Positions 6,025-15,334 of a stretch of DNA of 18,769 nucleotides are shown piece by piece. The notes under the pieces are model-generated. The model saw only the letters and a program-made list of their open reading frames with translations. It was not told where the DNA came from and did no database searches. Both the position numbers and the translations under genes were made by a program. Numbering within the stretch: position 1 is the first letter of the stretch; every line of letters begins with the position of its first letter. Origin of the DNA: Bacteroidales bacterium (GTDB lineage Bacteria > Bacteroidota > Bacteroidia > Bacteroidales > UBA10428); the NCBI GenBank assembly GCA_016926235.1, contig JAFGOZ010000659.1:1-18769 (forward strand). The letters are read 5' to 3'.

Positions 6025-7632
6025 ATGTCATTTAAAGATGTAAAAGAGCTAAGGGCACAGGGTAGTCTGGAAGAAGCATTAACATTGGCCAGGAATGATC
6101 TTAAGAATAGCCCGGATGATATCTGGTGTAAAAGATCTCTTGCATGGGTATATTATGATTACCTGAAATTGAATGCAGAACAAAAGGATTATAAGAAATT
6201 CTGCACTTACCTCGATTTGTTATCTGAATTAAATCTTCCTTCTGATGAAAAGATGATCTTTGACCAGGTTTTATGGCAGGTTGGCAAGATTGTTAATTCT
6301 CTGCGGATTTCTGAGATACTTCCTGAAGATTATGATAATTATAAAAATGAGAATGGTTCAATTTCATTGGGTAATACAGATAGGATACTTTATAATTACA
6401 GGTCAACTATTCTTGCGAAAATTAAATCATTCAATTTTACTATACCGTCAGAATCATATTCATTTTTGCTTAAAATGTATATGAAAAATAGCAGCTGGCT
6501 TAATAAAAATGAATACCTCGATTTCGCTGACTGGTGGAACTTTGAAAATTTCATAGCAGCTGACTATGAAAAACGAAAGACTGAAGATGGGAAACCCTAT
6601 ATTTCATTAGCTGAACAGGCATATATTAATTATGCCAAACACTTGTTAGTGGATTCTGTTAATGAACAAACTGAGCAAAAAGAGTATGATATACCCAGAA
6701 TACAGGCATTCCTCCAAAAACTTGATAACGTTATTGAAACACATCCTGAATGGGAATATCCGCTTTACTTTAAAGCAAAATTATTCTTCGCATTAAACAA
6801 GCGGGAGGAAGTCAGGGATTTCATAACTCCATTTGCTAAAAGAAAAAGAAATGAGTTTTGGGTATGGGATTTATTAGCAGATACTTATACCGGGGATGGT
6901 GAAAAAAAACTTGCCTGTCTTTGTAAATCATTAAGTTGTGATGCGCAACCACAGATGACCGTTAACGTACATAATAAGCTTGAGCAACTACTTATGGAAA
7001 AGGGATTTATTAATGAAGCAGATAATGAAGCTGAAATTATTAAAGCAATTAAATCTGTGAAATGGCCTTCAAAATTTGGATTTAAGTCAGCAGATGAGGA
7101 GGGAATACAAGAAAGACCTTCAAAAAGCGATATAAAAATTGATAATCCTAATCTTGATTTTTATAAAAAATATACTGCAATTGCTGAAGAGTTTCTGTTT
7201 ACAGGTATACCTGAGGAAATAGCAGCAGTTGAGTTTGTGAACAGGAATAAGAAAATCCTTAACTTCGTAATAAGCAAAGAAAAATCAGGTTTCTTCAAGT
7301 ATGACAGGTATTTAAAAGATATACAAATTGGCGACAGACTTCTTGTTAGACTGGATGGTTCAGGTGTTAATAAGTTTTATAAACCATTGACTGTCGAAAA
7401 AACTGAAAAAAATGTCAGTGAAGAAATAATGAAAGGATTTACTGGAAAACTGATTAAAAAAGAAACTCAATCATTCGGATTTGTTGGGGATATTTTTATT
7501 GAACCAGGATTACTAAAAAATTATAAACTTATTGATGGAGATGGAGTTACAGGAGAAGCAATAGTTTCATTTAATAAAAAAAAGAGTATATGGGGCTGGA
7601 AAGCAATCAGGATAGATTTAGAAAGACGATAA
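6025..7632 (+). CDS. Helical-repeat (TPR-like) protein with C-terminal cold-shock/S1-like OB folds
   Basis: The start codon lies 1 nt after the helicase stop, which implies translational coupling. Residues 1-340 are helical repeats: a clear TPR-like pair at the start (GSLEEALTLARNDLKNSPDD, then WCKRSLAWVYYDYLK) and another around 238-300. Residues about 340-380 form a linker. The C-terminus has two OB-like units: about 408-445 (ILNFVISKEKSGFFKYDRYL, IGDRLLVRL) and about 472-530. The second contains GKLIKKETQSFGFVGDIFI, which follows the cold-shock 'G.(V)K......FGFV..(D)(I)F' pattern. This layout resembles proteins described in TOTE conflict systems (TPR plus S1/CSD-like domain), which also pair with helicases; I recall that family by name and could not check it. 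The likely role is binding RNA or single-stranded DNA and partnering the helicase. There is no enzyme motif. The gene ends the operon, 28 bp from the convergent restriction block. Confidence 0.8.
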   Translation: MSFKDVKELRAQGSLEEALTLARNDLKNSPDDIWCKRSLAWVYYDYLKLNAEQKDYKKFCTYLDLLSELNLPSDEKMIFDQVLWQVGKIVNSLRISEILPEDYDNYKNENGSISLGNTDRILYNYRSTILAKIKSFNFTIPSESYSFLLKMYMKNSSWLNKNEYLDFADWWNFENFIAADYEKRKTEDGKPYISLAEQAYINYAKHLLVDSVNEQTEQKEYDIPRIQAFLQKLDNVIETHPEWEYPLYFKAKLFFALNKREEVRDFITPFAKRKRNEFWVWDLLADTYTGDGEKKLACLCKSLSCDAQPQMTVNVHNKLEQLLMEKGFINEADNEAEIIKAIKSVKWPSKFGFKSADEEGIQERPSKSDIKIDNPNLDFYKKYTAIAEEFLFTGIPEEIAAVEFVNRNKKILNFVISKEKSGFFKYDRYLKDIQIGDRLLVRLDGSGVNKFYKPLTVEKTEKNVSEEIMKGFTGKLIKKETQSFGFVGDIFIEPGLLKNYKLIDGDGVTGEAIVSFNKKKSIWGWKAIRIDLERR

Positions 7633-7660
7633 ACTAATTTTGCAATATTATTTTATCACA

Positions 7661-8128
7661 TTATTTCTTCCTTTCTATTTCATCCTTCAAACTTATGATC
7701 TGATCTTCAAGTTCTTCAATTTTCAAATTTAACTCTTCAATTTTTTCCTGGCGTTCTATTGCATCCCATGATTTAATCGAACCATATTTTTTAAGAAAAG
7801 CCACGAGGTCTTTTATCCTATCTTCTTTGAAATTTCCTGTGAAGATACGTTGTCGAATCTTTCCATAACCATCTTCAATATAGGACGTTATTGCATTTGA
7901 TTTATTTGCTTCATCTTGTATATGCCTTGCTTCAAGTTTAAATTCTGCCATCCTACAGCTTTCTATATTACCATCGTAGATTTCATACTTATTTAACTCA
8001 TTGAATTTGTTTAAATTCGCATAAGGAATACATTTTATCCAATACTTGATCTTTTTTGCATCTTTAATGTCTGGAGTATCATGTTCCGATATTTCCAGTT
8101 TCTTAGTCACTTTTATCCATTTTTCCAT
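7661..8128 (-). CDS. Unrecognised 155-aa protein with C-terminal coiled coil
   Basis: I do not recognise a family. Residues 1-110 look like a small alpha/beta domain rich in Lys, Ile and Tyr. Residues about 120-155 (from WDAIERQEKIEELNLKI onward) are a clear heptad coiled coil ending in a basic tail. A coiled coil of that length suggests dimerisation or binding to a partner. The gene is the last of the minus-strand restriction operon, 38 bp downstream of hsdR, and ends 28 bp from the retron operon's last stop codon. Its codon use is more AT-rich than that of hsdR, so it may have been added separately. It could be an accessory of the restriction system or a separate small defence gene; nothing decides this. 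Confidence 0.65.
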   Translation of the reverse strand: MEKWIKVTKKLEISEHDTPDIKDAKKIKYWIKCIPYANLNKFNELNKYEIYDGNIESCRMAEFKLEARHIQDEANKSNAITSYIEDGYGKIRQRIFTGNFKEDRIKDLVAFLKKYGSIKSWDAIERQEKIEELNLKIEELEDQIISLKDEIERKK

Positions 8129-8166
8129 TTTATGATTATTTTATTATTTAATCAGAATGTTAAGAA

Positions 8167-11100
8167 TCACCCGGCCACCCTTTCCGCATTACCGTTTATC
8201 CCGTCAATGATCGATATTATATTTCCTACCTGTTCATCAGAAAATACACCAAATACACCCTTGTCGTTTATGTCGGTGAAGGGAGGCTGAACAAGCAGCG
8301 CTTTCTCAATGACACCGTTTACTGACAGGTGTTCAATAATTATGTCAATGAATTTTATTTGTGTGGCCGTCATAGGTGCTGCCTTCATATACTCTGAGAA
8401 CTCTTGCCGGGCTGCCGATGATTCCAAACCAACCAAACTCCTTACAAACCATGATACAGGATGCTCCTGCCCAAATGCTTTCCTGAACTTATCTTTTGTT
8501 CCGAGGTGTCCCTGTTCAAATATCAGCCTTTCAAGCTCTTCAAGTTCTTCGGTTGTTATGGCTTTGTTTGTCCTGAGTTTGGAGATAGTGATATGTTTTG
8601 CATGTTCCTTCAGAAAACTTTCAACTTTTAGCTTGTAAGCTTCCATATCGCCATATCCTGATATCGGTTCTGCACCTGTGATGTCATCAGGCTCAAGTTC
8701 ATCTTCGAAATCAGAGTAGTAGATGCTGCCTGTGGCTCCTTCAGCATAAACTGCCAGGTCACGGAGAGCAATTCTTATCTCCTCAAGTTCCGGCAGGTCA
8801 ATTCTCCTGACATATTCAATGTCTGCCAATGGCCTTATGATGTCTTCCTTAAGTGCAATATATCTTATATTCATTTTCTTCAGGAGTTCCTCTGCAATAT
8901 GCACAAGGTCGTTTGTAAGTCTTGGTTCACCGGGCAGCTTTTCAAATTTTGCCAGCATCAGGTTGATTATCAGCAAATCGAACCTTCTTGCTGCTTCATC
9001 TCCCTCTACAGGCGGGAGAATAGGAGCGAGAGTCTCACTTATTTCCTCTGCATCCTGTTCATTAAGATTTGCCAGTCTTTCCCTGTTCCTGTACAGGTGA
9101 AGCTGACGAAGATATGGCCTGGCTGAAAAACTCTCAGTATCGATCCTCGAAAGCTCTATCTGAAGCTGATTAAGAAGTATTTCCCTGAATCGGGTATATC
9201 TTTCAAACAACTCCAGCGGTGCATTCCTTATTGACTGGTTAAGCTTCAACCTCCTGTTGAATATCCTCTGACTGATACTCTCGGCGATCCCCGGTTCTTC
9301 CTTGCTTATGGTTGTTTCGAAGAAAGCGAAATTGTCGCATACATCGAAAATGAAGAAGTTCTTTTTATCCTTTCCCGGACCAAAAAGATCGGGACACAAC
9401 CTTGTGCCTCTTCCTATCATCTGCCAGAACTTGGAGTGAGACCTTACCGGTTTGAAGAAAACAAGGTTTACAATCTCAGGAATATCTATACCGGTGTCGA
9501 GCATATCAACCGATACGGCAATTTGCGGTAATTTCCTGCTGTCGGAAAACCTGTCAATGAGGTCGAGCGCATAATCGGCATAGTTGTCAATTACTTCAAG
9601 GAATGAACCTCCTAAACCCGGGAATTCATTGTAAAACAGGGTCTGGATGAATTCAGCATGCCTGTGATTCTTTGCGAATATTATGGTCTTGCCGAGCTTG
9701 TCGCCCCCTTCAACCTTTTGTCCGTTTTTGAGGAGATGATCGATAACCTTTCTCACAGTATCTGCATTGAAGAGCCAGCTGTTAAGGGCTGTTGAACCTA
9801 TTACCTCAGGCATTGTTTCAGTAACATCGTCATAAAACATTTCTTCATACTCTGCTTTTTCCTCTTCTGATAAATCGTGGTATTTTACACCTTCAAGAGT
9901 AAATTTTGTCGGAACCCTCATTTCAACCGGCGAAACCAATACTTTGTCCTTGACAGCCCGATCAAGTTCATAATAATAAGTGGGTTCTCTTCTCGGAAGA
10001 TCAAACAGTCGGTATGTATCCCTGTCGACTTCATCTTTGGGAGTAGCCGTCAAACCAACCAACATAGAATCAAAATACTCAAAAATTGCTTTATATTTCT
10101 GGTATACCGATCTGTGAGCTTCATCGATTATGATAAGATCGAAATGCCCGATGGTATAGAATCGTCCCTCCTCAGTCTTTGCTGAATCAATCAGGTTCAT
10201 TATGGTAGGGTAGGTGGAAAGCACTATCCTGTTACCCTTATCTTCCTTATTCCTGGTAAGATCAACAGTTGAAAGTGAAGGCAGGTGATCCTTGAAGGCA
10301 TTCTGTGCCTGCCTTACAAGAGCATTTCTGTCGGCAAGGAACAGCACTCTTGATACCCACCCTGCCTTGACCAATAAATCAACAAGGGCAATTGCCGTAC
10401 GTGTTTTTCCCGTTCCGGTTGCCATAACAAGAAGCGATTTCCTGTAGCTTCCCGTGAAACCAGAAGGTGTTTTATCGGCACAGAAGTGTTCCGTTACTCT
10501 CCTCACTGCTTCTTCCTGGTAATACCTGCCTGAAATGGTCTTGTTTACAGGTACTGTTCTTATGTCTTCCCTTGAATTCCTGCGATTTATCAGAATTTGC
10601 AGTTCTTCGCGGGAATAGAATCCGCTTACTTTTCTTGGAGAATAAAACTTATCGTCCCAGATCCTTGTTTCATATCCGTTGGTATAAAATATCACCGGCC
10701 GCTGGCCTGTTATTTTCTCAAGACAGTCTGCATAGAGCTCTGCCTGGTGCTTGCCTTTTTCGGGACTGTAAATGGTTTTCTTGGCTTCGATAACAGCAAG
10801 CGGAAGCCCGTTCTCACCCCACATCACATAATCGGCATAACCTTCTCCCGACTCCCCCGGCATACCGGTTACAGGATATTCTCTCACGCACTGGTTTTTG
10901 TGACCTGTATTATTATGTATTTTCCATCCGGCATCCTGTATGTTGATATCAATCAGCAATATCCGCGTTTCTGCTTCACTGAATGAAATTGTTTCAGGAA
11001 CAGCGGAAGCCTTGATACGCTGGCTTATCCTAAGGGCAAGAGCTTCATTCTTTTTCTTTTCCTTATCGATAACAAACCGCTTTTCAGACAATTCTTTCTC

Positions 11101-11595
11101 CCTGCCTGCTAGTTCTGCAATCTTATCCTGTGCTGAATTCTTTTCTTCCGATATGGTAAATCCTGCCCATGGAGTTTCAGAGAGGTAAGATGTATTGAAT
11201 CTGAGCTTACCTGTTTCTTCCCTGCCATAAGCAGAAGAAAAGAACCTGAGGAAATCATACAGGATAAGCAATGACTGTTTTGACTGGTTCGGGGCTATCT
11301 CCCTGCCATGTGCCGCAAAGTTACCTATCTTCCTTACAAGGTGGACAGACTCCCTGACTTTTCCGGGAATCCTGTTACTGAAGTTCCAGTCTTTCATCAG
11401 TGATGCAAGGGAGGTATCGAATGGCATCTTAAGTCCCGGGTCGTTGCTGAACATCCACTGGGCAGCCAGCTCGAGTGCGATCCTCGACTGTATTGCAGAT
11501 AAAGAAGGTTCCGTAAGACATAATCTTTCTGCCTTTTCAGCTGACCTGTAAATGTCGGGCCATTCGGTATACAGGAATTGAAAATTGGATGCCAT
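8167..11595 (-). CDS. hsdR: Type I restriction enzyme R subunit (EcoEI-like HsdR)
   Basis: This is the motor and nuclease subunit that joins HsdM and HsdS to translocate and cut DNA lacking the host methylation pattern. Residues 1-125 form a DUF4145-type helical domain with RKIGNFAAHG (89-98). The endonuclease domain has ILLIDINIQDAGW (212-224) and the PD-(D/E)xK residues D255 (YADYVMW) and E270-x-K272 (VIEAKK). The superfamily 2 motor follows: Walker A MATGTGKT (391-398), ADRNALVRQA (421-430), DEAH (491-494), GLTATP (514-519), and later QMIGRGTRLCP. The C-terminal 350 residues match the helical EcoEI-type tail that docks to the methylase. All key residues are present, and 1142 aa is full length. 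Genes for M and S lie upstream on the same strand but are separated from hsdR by mcrB and mcrC. A promoter-like site precedes it, so its expression may be independent of hsdMS. Confidence 0.96.
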   Translation of the reverse strand: MASNFQFLYTEWPDIYRSAEKAERLCLTEPSLSAIQSRIALELAAQWMFSNDPGLKMPFDTSLASLMKDWNFSNRIPGKVRESVHLVRKIGNFAAHGREIAPNQSKQSLLILYDFLRFFSSAYGREETGKLRFNTSYLSETPWAGFTISEEKNSAQDKIAELAGREKELSEKRFVIDKEKKKNEALALRISQRIKASAVPETISFSEAETRILLIDINIQDAGWKIHNNTGHKNQCVREYPVTGMPGESGEGYADYVMWGENGLPLAVIEAKKTIYSPEKGKHQAELYADCLEKITGQRPVIFYTNGYETRIWDDKFYSPRKVSGFYSREELQILINRRNSREDIRTVPVNKTISGRYYQEEAVRRVTEHFCADKTPSGFTGSYRKSLLVMATGTGKTRTAIALVDLLVKAGWVSRVLFLADRNALVRQAQNAFKDHLPSLSTVDLTRNKEDKGNRIVLSTYPTIMNLIDSAKTEEGRFYTIGHFDLIIIDEAHRSVYQKYKAIFEYFDSMLVGLTATPKDEVDRDTYRLFDLPRREPTYYYELDRAVKDKVLVSPVEMRVPTKFTLEGVKYHDLSEEEKAEYEEMFYDDVTETMPEVIGSTALNSWLFNADTVRKVIDHLLKNGQKVEGGDKLGKTIIFAKNHRHAEFIQTLFYNEFPGLGGSFLEVIDNYADYALDLIDRFSDSRKLPQIAVSVDMLDTGIDIPEIVNLVFFKPVRSHSKFWQMIGRGTRLCPDLFGPGKDKKNFFIFDVCDNFAFFETTISKEEPGIAESISQRIFNRRLKLNQSIRNAPLELFERYTRFREILLNQLQIELSRIDTESFSARPYLRQLHLYRNRERLANLNEQDAEEISETLAPILPPVEGDEAARRFDLLIINLMLAKFEKLPGEPRLTNDLVHIAEELLKKMNIRYIALKEDIIRPLADIEYVRRIDLPELEEIRIALRDLAVYAEGATGSIYYSDFEDELEPDDITGAEPISGYGDMEAYKLKVESFLKEHAKHITISKLRTNKAITTEELEELERLIFEQGHLGTKDKFRKAFGQEHPVSWFVRSLVGLESSAARQEFSEYMKAAPMTATQIKFIDIIIEHLSVNGVIEKALLVQPPFTDINDKGVFGVFSDEQVGNIISIIDGINGNAERVAG

Positions 11596-11622
11596 CGCAG
11601 ATGATGTTCTTTATCAGGATTT

Positions 11623-11653
11623 TAAAGGTACTATAAAAGATTGATTTTTTCAA
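11623..11653 (-). promoter_or_regulatory. Candidate Bacteroidota-type promoter for hsdR
   Basis: On the minus strand a TTG (11653-11651) is followed after 20 nt by TACCTTTA (11630-11623), one base from the -7 consensus TAnnTTTG. The spacing fits the -33/-7 layout known for Bacteroidota, and predicts a start about 20 nt before the hsdR ATG at 11595. It lies in the 75-bp gap between mcrC and hsdR, and overlaps a small ATTGA/TCAAT hairpin that could also help end the mcrBC transcript. Confidence 0.35.
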
Positions 11654-11670
11654 TTTATTATGACCACAAT

Positions 11671-12711
11671 TTAATCGCAGGTAATAATTTGTCGTAATCT
11701 TGTTTCAATTTTATTCCAGTTCATATTCAGGTTAATAGTCCTGATGAGAATGTCATGATTTTCATACCGGAAATTAAGATCATAATCCCGGTCAATAGTG
11801 GGGTATAATAATATACCTGATGCATTCAGATTCCTTTCAGAAACACCCTGCTGGTTAAGGAGGTAACTGAACAGTTGGTAAAGATTTGCGGATTTTACTT
11901 TTTTCCTTTCATATCTCTCCGAAAGCGTTTCCTGGTAATACTTGGTATCAATAATTATTTTCCTGTCCTTATTTTCAAGTGTTATATCAGTGAGCATCCC
12001 CGGTATATATTCCGCATGCGACGGATCATCGAATAAAAACTGCCACGATATGGATTCTCGTCTCACTGTAAAACGGCCCCTGTATTCGATACGGTAAAAA
12101 TTAAACACAAAACTTTCAAAGAGCCTGTACATTTTAATGTCATCTCGGCTAAAATCAGTAAAATTCCATTTTCCTTTTTCCTCCGAAGGAAGTAAGCTGT
12201 CATTTATCAGTTCACAGATATTCATTATAAAATGATAAAAGCGATTATTCCTGTCAAACCGCAACAGCTTAAAAACAGATTTATTGATTTCAATCTGCCT
12301 TATTTCAGGAAACATGCTTATCAGGTTTCTGATATCTTCTTTAAGGTTCCTTTCGAGCTGCCTGACAAACATTAATTTACGTAAAGTAGTTACCAGTATC
12401 CTGTTCATAAGGATATCAGGTGAGAATTCGTCATAAAAGCATTTAGTCCTGTGCTTATGGATAATATTGGATTTAATTGTGTCACTTACCAACAGCTTAC
12501 CTTTGATACCGGCAAACTCTTCCACCTTTTCCACATAACTCTGTTCCAGTCCCCTTTTTAATACGAGACGTGTGGAATTGATAAGTACTTTCGCAAGAAG
12601 ATCGATAAGCCTTGTTATGCCTTCAGTGGAAACATTTACCCGGTTCTTTTCTTCAAGAAGATTCCACGAATAACTAAGGAGATAATATATATTCTCTATC
12701 GGAATAGTCAT
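11671..12711 (-). CDS. mcrC: McrC family nuclease subunit of a type IV restriction system
   Basis: McrC is the endonuclease partner of the McrB nucleotide-dependent motor; together they cut DNA carrying modified cytosines. The N-terminal 200 residues are the helical and beta region typical of the family (IENIYYLLSYSWNLLEE at 5-21; SPDILMNRILVTTLRKLM at 97-114). The nuclease core is at about 233-260: D242 in GMLTDITLE, then IIIDTKYY with D255 and K257, matching the PD-(D/E)xK layout of McrC ('PD......DxK'). A further conserved helix follows (NLYQLFSYLL). At 346 aa the length is normal for McrC. The start lies 1 nt after the mcrB stop, so the pair is almost certainly translationally coupled and co-expressed, as in McrBC systems generally. 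Confidence 0.92.
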   Translation of the reverse strand: MTIPIENIYYLLSYSWNLLEEKNRVNVSTEGITRLIDLLAKVLINSTRLVLKRGLEQSYVEKVEEFAGIKGKLLVSDTIKSNIIHKHRTKCFYDEFSPDILMNRILVTTLRKLMFVRQLERNLKEDIRNLISMFPEIRQIEINKSVFKLLRFDRNNRFYHFIMNICELINDSLLPSEEKGKWNFTDFSRDDIKMYRLFESFVFNFYRIEYRGRFTVRRESISWQFLFDDPSHAEYIPGMLTDITLENKDRKIIIDTKYYQETLSERYERKKVKSANLYQLFSYLLNQQGVSERNLNASGILLYPTIDRDYDLNFRYENHDILIRTINLNMNWNKIETRLRQIITCD

Positions 12712-12712
12712 T

Positions 12713-15334
12713 TCAGATTTCCAGGATCTTTATCATATCATTAACAGTCTGCGTATCATCAAACCATATTTCCTCAAGCAGAGGTCTTATTTCAAATCTT
12801 AATACTTCATTATACCATTCTTTTTCATCTTTAATTCTGTCATAGGTACAGAAATAACTATGGCCAAGCTGAAATCCTGTTCCGAGATTAATATCTTCTG
12901 AGATTGTTTTATTGACTTTCGGAACATTTAAAGCTATAAATGAAGCCAGCTTCTCAGAATGGCCTTTTTCTCTGAGAAAATTCAGAAATTGGGTGCCAAA
13001 TTCAGGTACAAGGTTTATAAAGGCAAACCTTCTTCGTAATGCATAATCGACTATTGCCAGAGATCTGTCGGCTGTATTCATAGTGCCTATTATATACAAA
13101 TTTTCAGGAACAAAGAATGTCTCGGCTTCGTCTTCAGCATAAGTAAGTTTAACAGCATATTTATCCTTTCTTTTATCAGGTTCGATAAGCATCATAAGTT
13201 CACCAAATATTTTACTCAGGTTACCCCTGTTTAGTTCATCAATTATGAAAAAGAACTGACGGTCGGGATGTGCATGAGCCTGCTGACAAAACGTAAAGAA
13301 TATCCCGTTTTTTACTGTAATTCCTTTAGTTGTCATTCTCAAACCCTGGATAAAATCCTCATAGCTGTACGACTGGTGAAACTGGACCATCTGGATCTGT
13401 GCATCATTCTGTTTTCCGAGAATCTGGTATGCGATTTTACGAGCCAGGAATGTTTTACCGACTCCGGGAGGACCCTGGAGAATTATATTTTTCTTTCTTA
13501 AAAGGAGCTCTTTTATCCTTATGAATTCTGTATCGCTTAAAAACGGCTTATCCGGATCATCCCTATAGGAATAGGGTTTTATATCTCCCGGAAATTGGAT
13601 CTGTTCCTGTTCAATTACTTTATTATCAATAGTTTCCCGGATAATATCAAATTCTTCCTCGGTAAGTTTGAAGAGACTGCCCTGATTGTTAATAAAGACT
13701 TCACAGCCGGCAAGGGACGGATTATTCTGTAATTCATTCCAGTGAACTGGGATATCAAGTTTTTCAAGAAGCATGAACTCAATCACTTCACCTTCCCCGG
13801 GTGTCTGATGGATTGATTTGGTAATTTCAAACAGGGCCTTTACCTGTTTTGTTGGTGTACTTTCATAACCTATGACCAGATCTCCCTGCTTAACAGTTTC
13901 AAAGTACTTATAAATCCGGCGTTTATTACCTCTAACATTATGAGTGGTATATGTCTGTTTGTCACCTTCATTATATGAACTTATCTTCCAGATCGCCGGG
14001 TTGGCATTTAGCCACCAGTAATTTTTTACTTCTGCTTCCTCAATTGTTTCTCCCGGTTCCTCAGTAGGTGGTTCCTGAGCCTGCACAGGTTCCTTATACT
14101 GTAATTCATATTTATCAAACAGATCTCTTAATTCAGGGTATAGTCTAGCATACTCACTTAATATAAACTCTCCAACAAGAGTAGGACTAAAGGTGTCCGG
14201 ACGGAAAAGAGTTTTATATCCTTTAATAGAATCTGATTTATAGTGATATACTTTTTCTGTTATCCATTCAACATTACGCTGGTGCTTATATTCTTCTTCG
14301 GGTGTGGAATCAAATAAATAGTTACTTTTTATAATCCCTATTCCAATGCAGGTACTTACCCCTTTTGCAGCAAAAACTACATCACCGGTATTTGCGGACT
14401 TCAAAAGCCAGAGATTCCATGTCTGGTTGGATGGTGAATCCGGATCAAGTCCGGCCATGATATTAATATCTTTCCATGATTTGACAGAAGATATATTTCC
14501 CAGGTTCAGATGCTGCATACTCAGTGCAATAACCCCTTCTTCCTTAAATCTCGGCCATTCATATGCCTGTTCACCCGGTGAAAATTTGAAGTAATTTCTC
14601 AGAGAATTGTTTAGTCTTATTATTTCTTCCTTATGTTTTTGCAGTATTGATAGTAATTCTGAATAATCCTTAGCGTTTGATACTATGTTGGATGTTTTAT
14701 TCCTTACAGCTGAACCAGCCACCCGTCCTGCTTCGATTTTTCCCCCTATACTAACAAAAAACTGGTATGCATCCTGGTGAGAATTTTTGATTGTGGGGTA
14801 TATTGCTATCCAACATCGGGTTTCTCCAAAATTTGACGGTCCGTAAAAGTTAACTGTATGAAAAGTATAATCATCAACTCCGAGGTCGCTGATCAGTTTT
14901 TCAGCGATCTGGTTAAGATATAAATTCACGGTTTCCTTGATTTTCCCCCGGAAGAATACCGTGTGAAACACTCTCCACGGATTCTGCCAGTTTGTAAAAA
15001 TGCCGCGTTTAGGGGTATGAAAATCATCGAGTTCATTTAAAATACGGGTATTAAAATAAGAGAAGTAAGACCTGTCCTTTGTGCGGATTTTTTCTTTCGT
15101 TATTTCCGTATGGTTATCATCCACTTCCTCCCCATCAAGTATTTGACGTACAATATCTGCACGAAGTACTGCAACAGGTTGGAATTTCCTCTCCTGGTCT
15201 CCATATTCCCTATAAGCATCAAGAAGTTGTTCCTTGGGCAGATTATTTAAATCATTGTACAGCTTATCCGGCTCATCAAAATAGGTTTGATACTGTTCAG
15301 CCAGATTCCTGATGTATTCAATCTGAGTATCCAT
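12713..15334 (-). CDS. mcrB: McrB-like AAA+ GTPase with two EVE/PUA-like reader modules
   Basis: McrB recognises modified DNA through its N-terminal part and powers translocation through its AAA+ domain. The motor is intact at about 600-873: Walker A GPPGVGKTF (621-629), Walker B FFIIDELNRG (695-704), and MNTADRS (752-758), the McrB signature linked to GTP use. The N-terminal 600 residues are unusually long. Residues 90-210 resemble the DUF3578/MrcB N-terminal domain. Residues about 265-370 look EVE-like (GDVVFAAKG, GIGII, then EEYKHQRNVEWI at 347-358). Residues about 438-570 are a second, clearer EVE-like domain (YWWLNANPAIWKI at 439-451, VKQGDLVIGY at 481-490). EVE/PUA folds are readers of modified bases, so this protein may inspect 5-methyl-, hydroxymethyl- or glucosylated cytosines. 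A linker rich in Pro and Glu (415-436) separates the two. The gene follows hsdS by 61 bp. Confidence 0.93.
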   Translation of the reverse strand: MDTQIEYIRNLAEQYQTYFDEPDKLYNDLNNLPKEQLLDAYREYGDQERKFQPVAVLRADIVRQILDGEEVDDNHTEITKEKIRTKDRSYFSYFNTRILNELDDFHTPKRGIFTNWQNPWRVFHTVFFRGKIKETVNLYLNQIAEKLISDLGVDDYTFHTVNFYGPSNFGETRCWIAIYPTIKNSHQDAYQFFVSIGGKIEAGRVAGSAVRNKTSNIVSNAKDYSELLSILQKHKEEIIRLNNSLRNYFKFSPGEQAYEWPRFKEEGVIALSMQHLNLGNISSVKSWKDINIMAGLDPDSPSNQTWNLWLLKSANTGDVVFAAKGVSTCIGIGIIKSNYLFDSTPEEEYKHQRNVEWITEKVYHYKSDSIKGYKTLFRPDTFSPTLVGEFILSEYARLYPELRDLFDKYELQYKEPVQAQEPPTEEPGETIEEAEVKNYWWLNANPAIWKISSYNEGDKQTYTTHNVRGNKRRIYKYFETVKQGDLVIGYESTPTKQVKALFEITKSIHQTPGEGEVIEFMLLEKLDIPVHWNELQNNPSLAGCEVFINNQGSLFKLTEEEFDIIRETIDNKVIEQEQIQFPGDIKPYSYRDDPDKPFLSDTEFIRIKELLLRKKNIILQGPPGVGKTFLARKIAYQILGKQNDAQIQMVQFHQSYSYEDFIQGLRMTTKGITVKNGIFFTFCQQAHAHPDRQFFFIIDELNRGNLSKIFGELMMLIEPDKRKDKYAVKLTYAEDEAETFFVPENLYIIGTMNTADRSLAIVDYALRRRFAFINLVPEFGTQFLNFLREKGHSEKLASFIALNVPKVNKTISEDINLGTGFQLGHSYFCTYDRIKDEKEWYNEVLRFEIRPLLEEIWFDDTQTVNDMIKILEI

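Noticed and set aside
7633..7660. Bidirectional terminator between the convergent operons
   Set aside because: The 28-bp gap is AT-rich but contains no stable stem.
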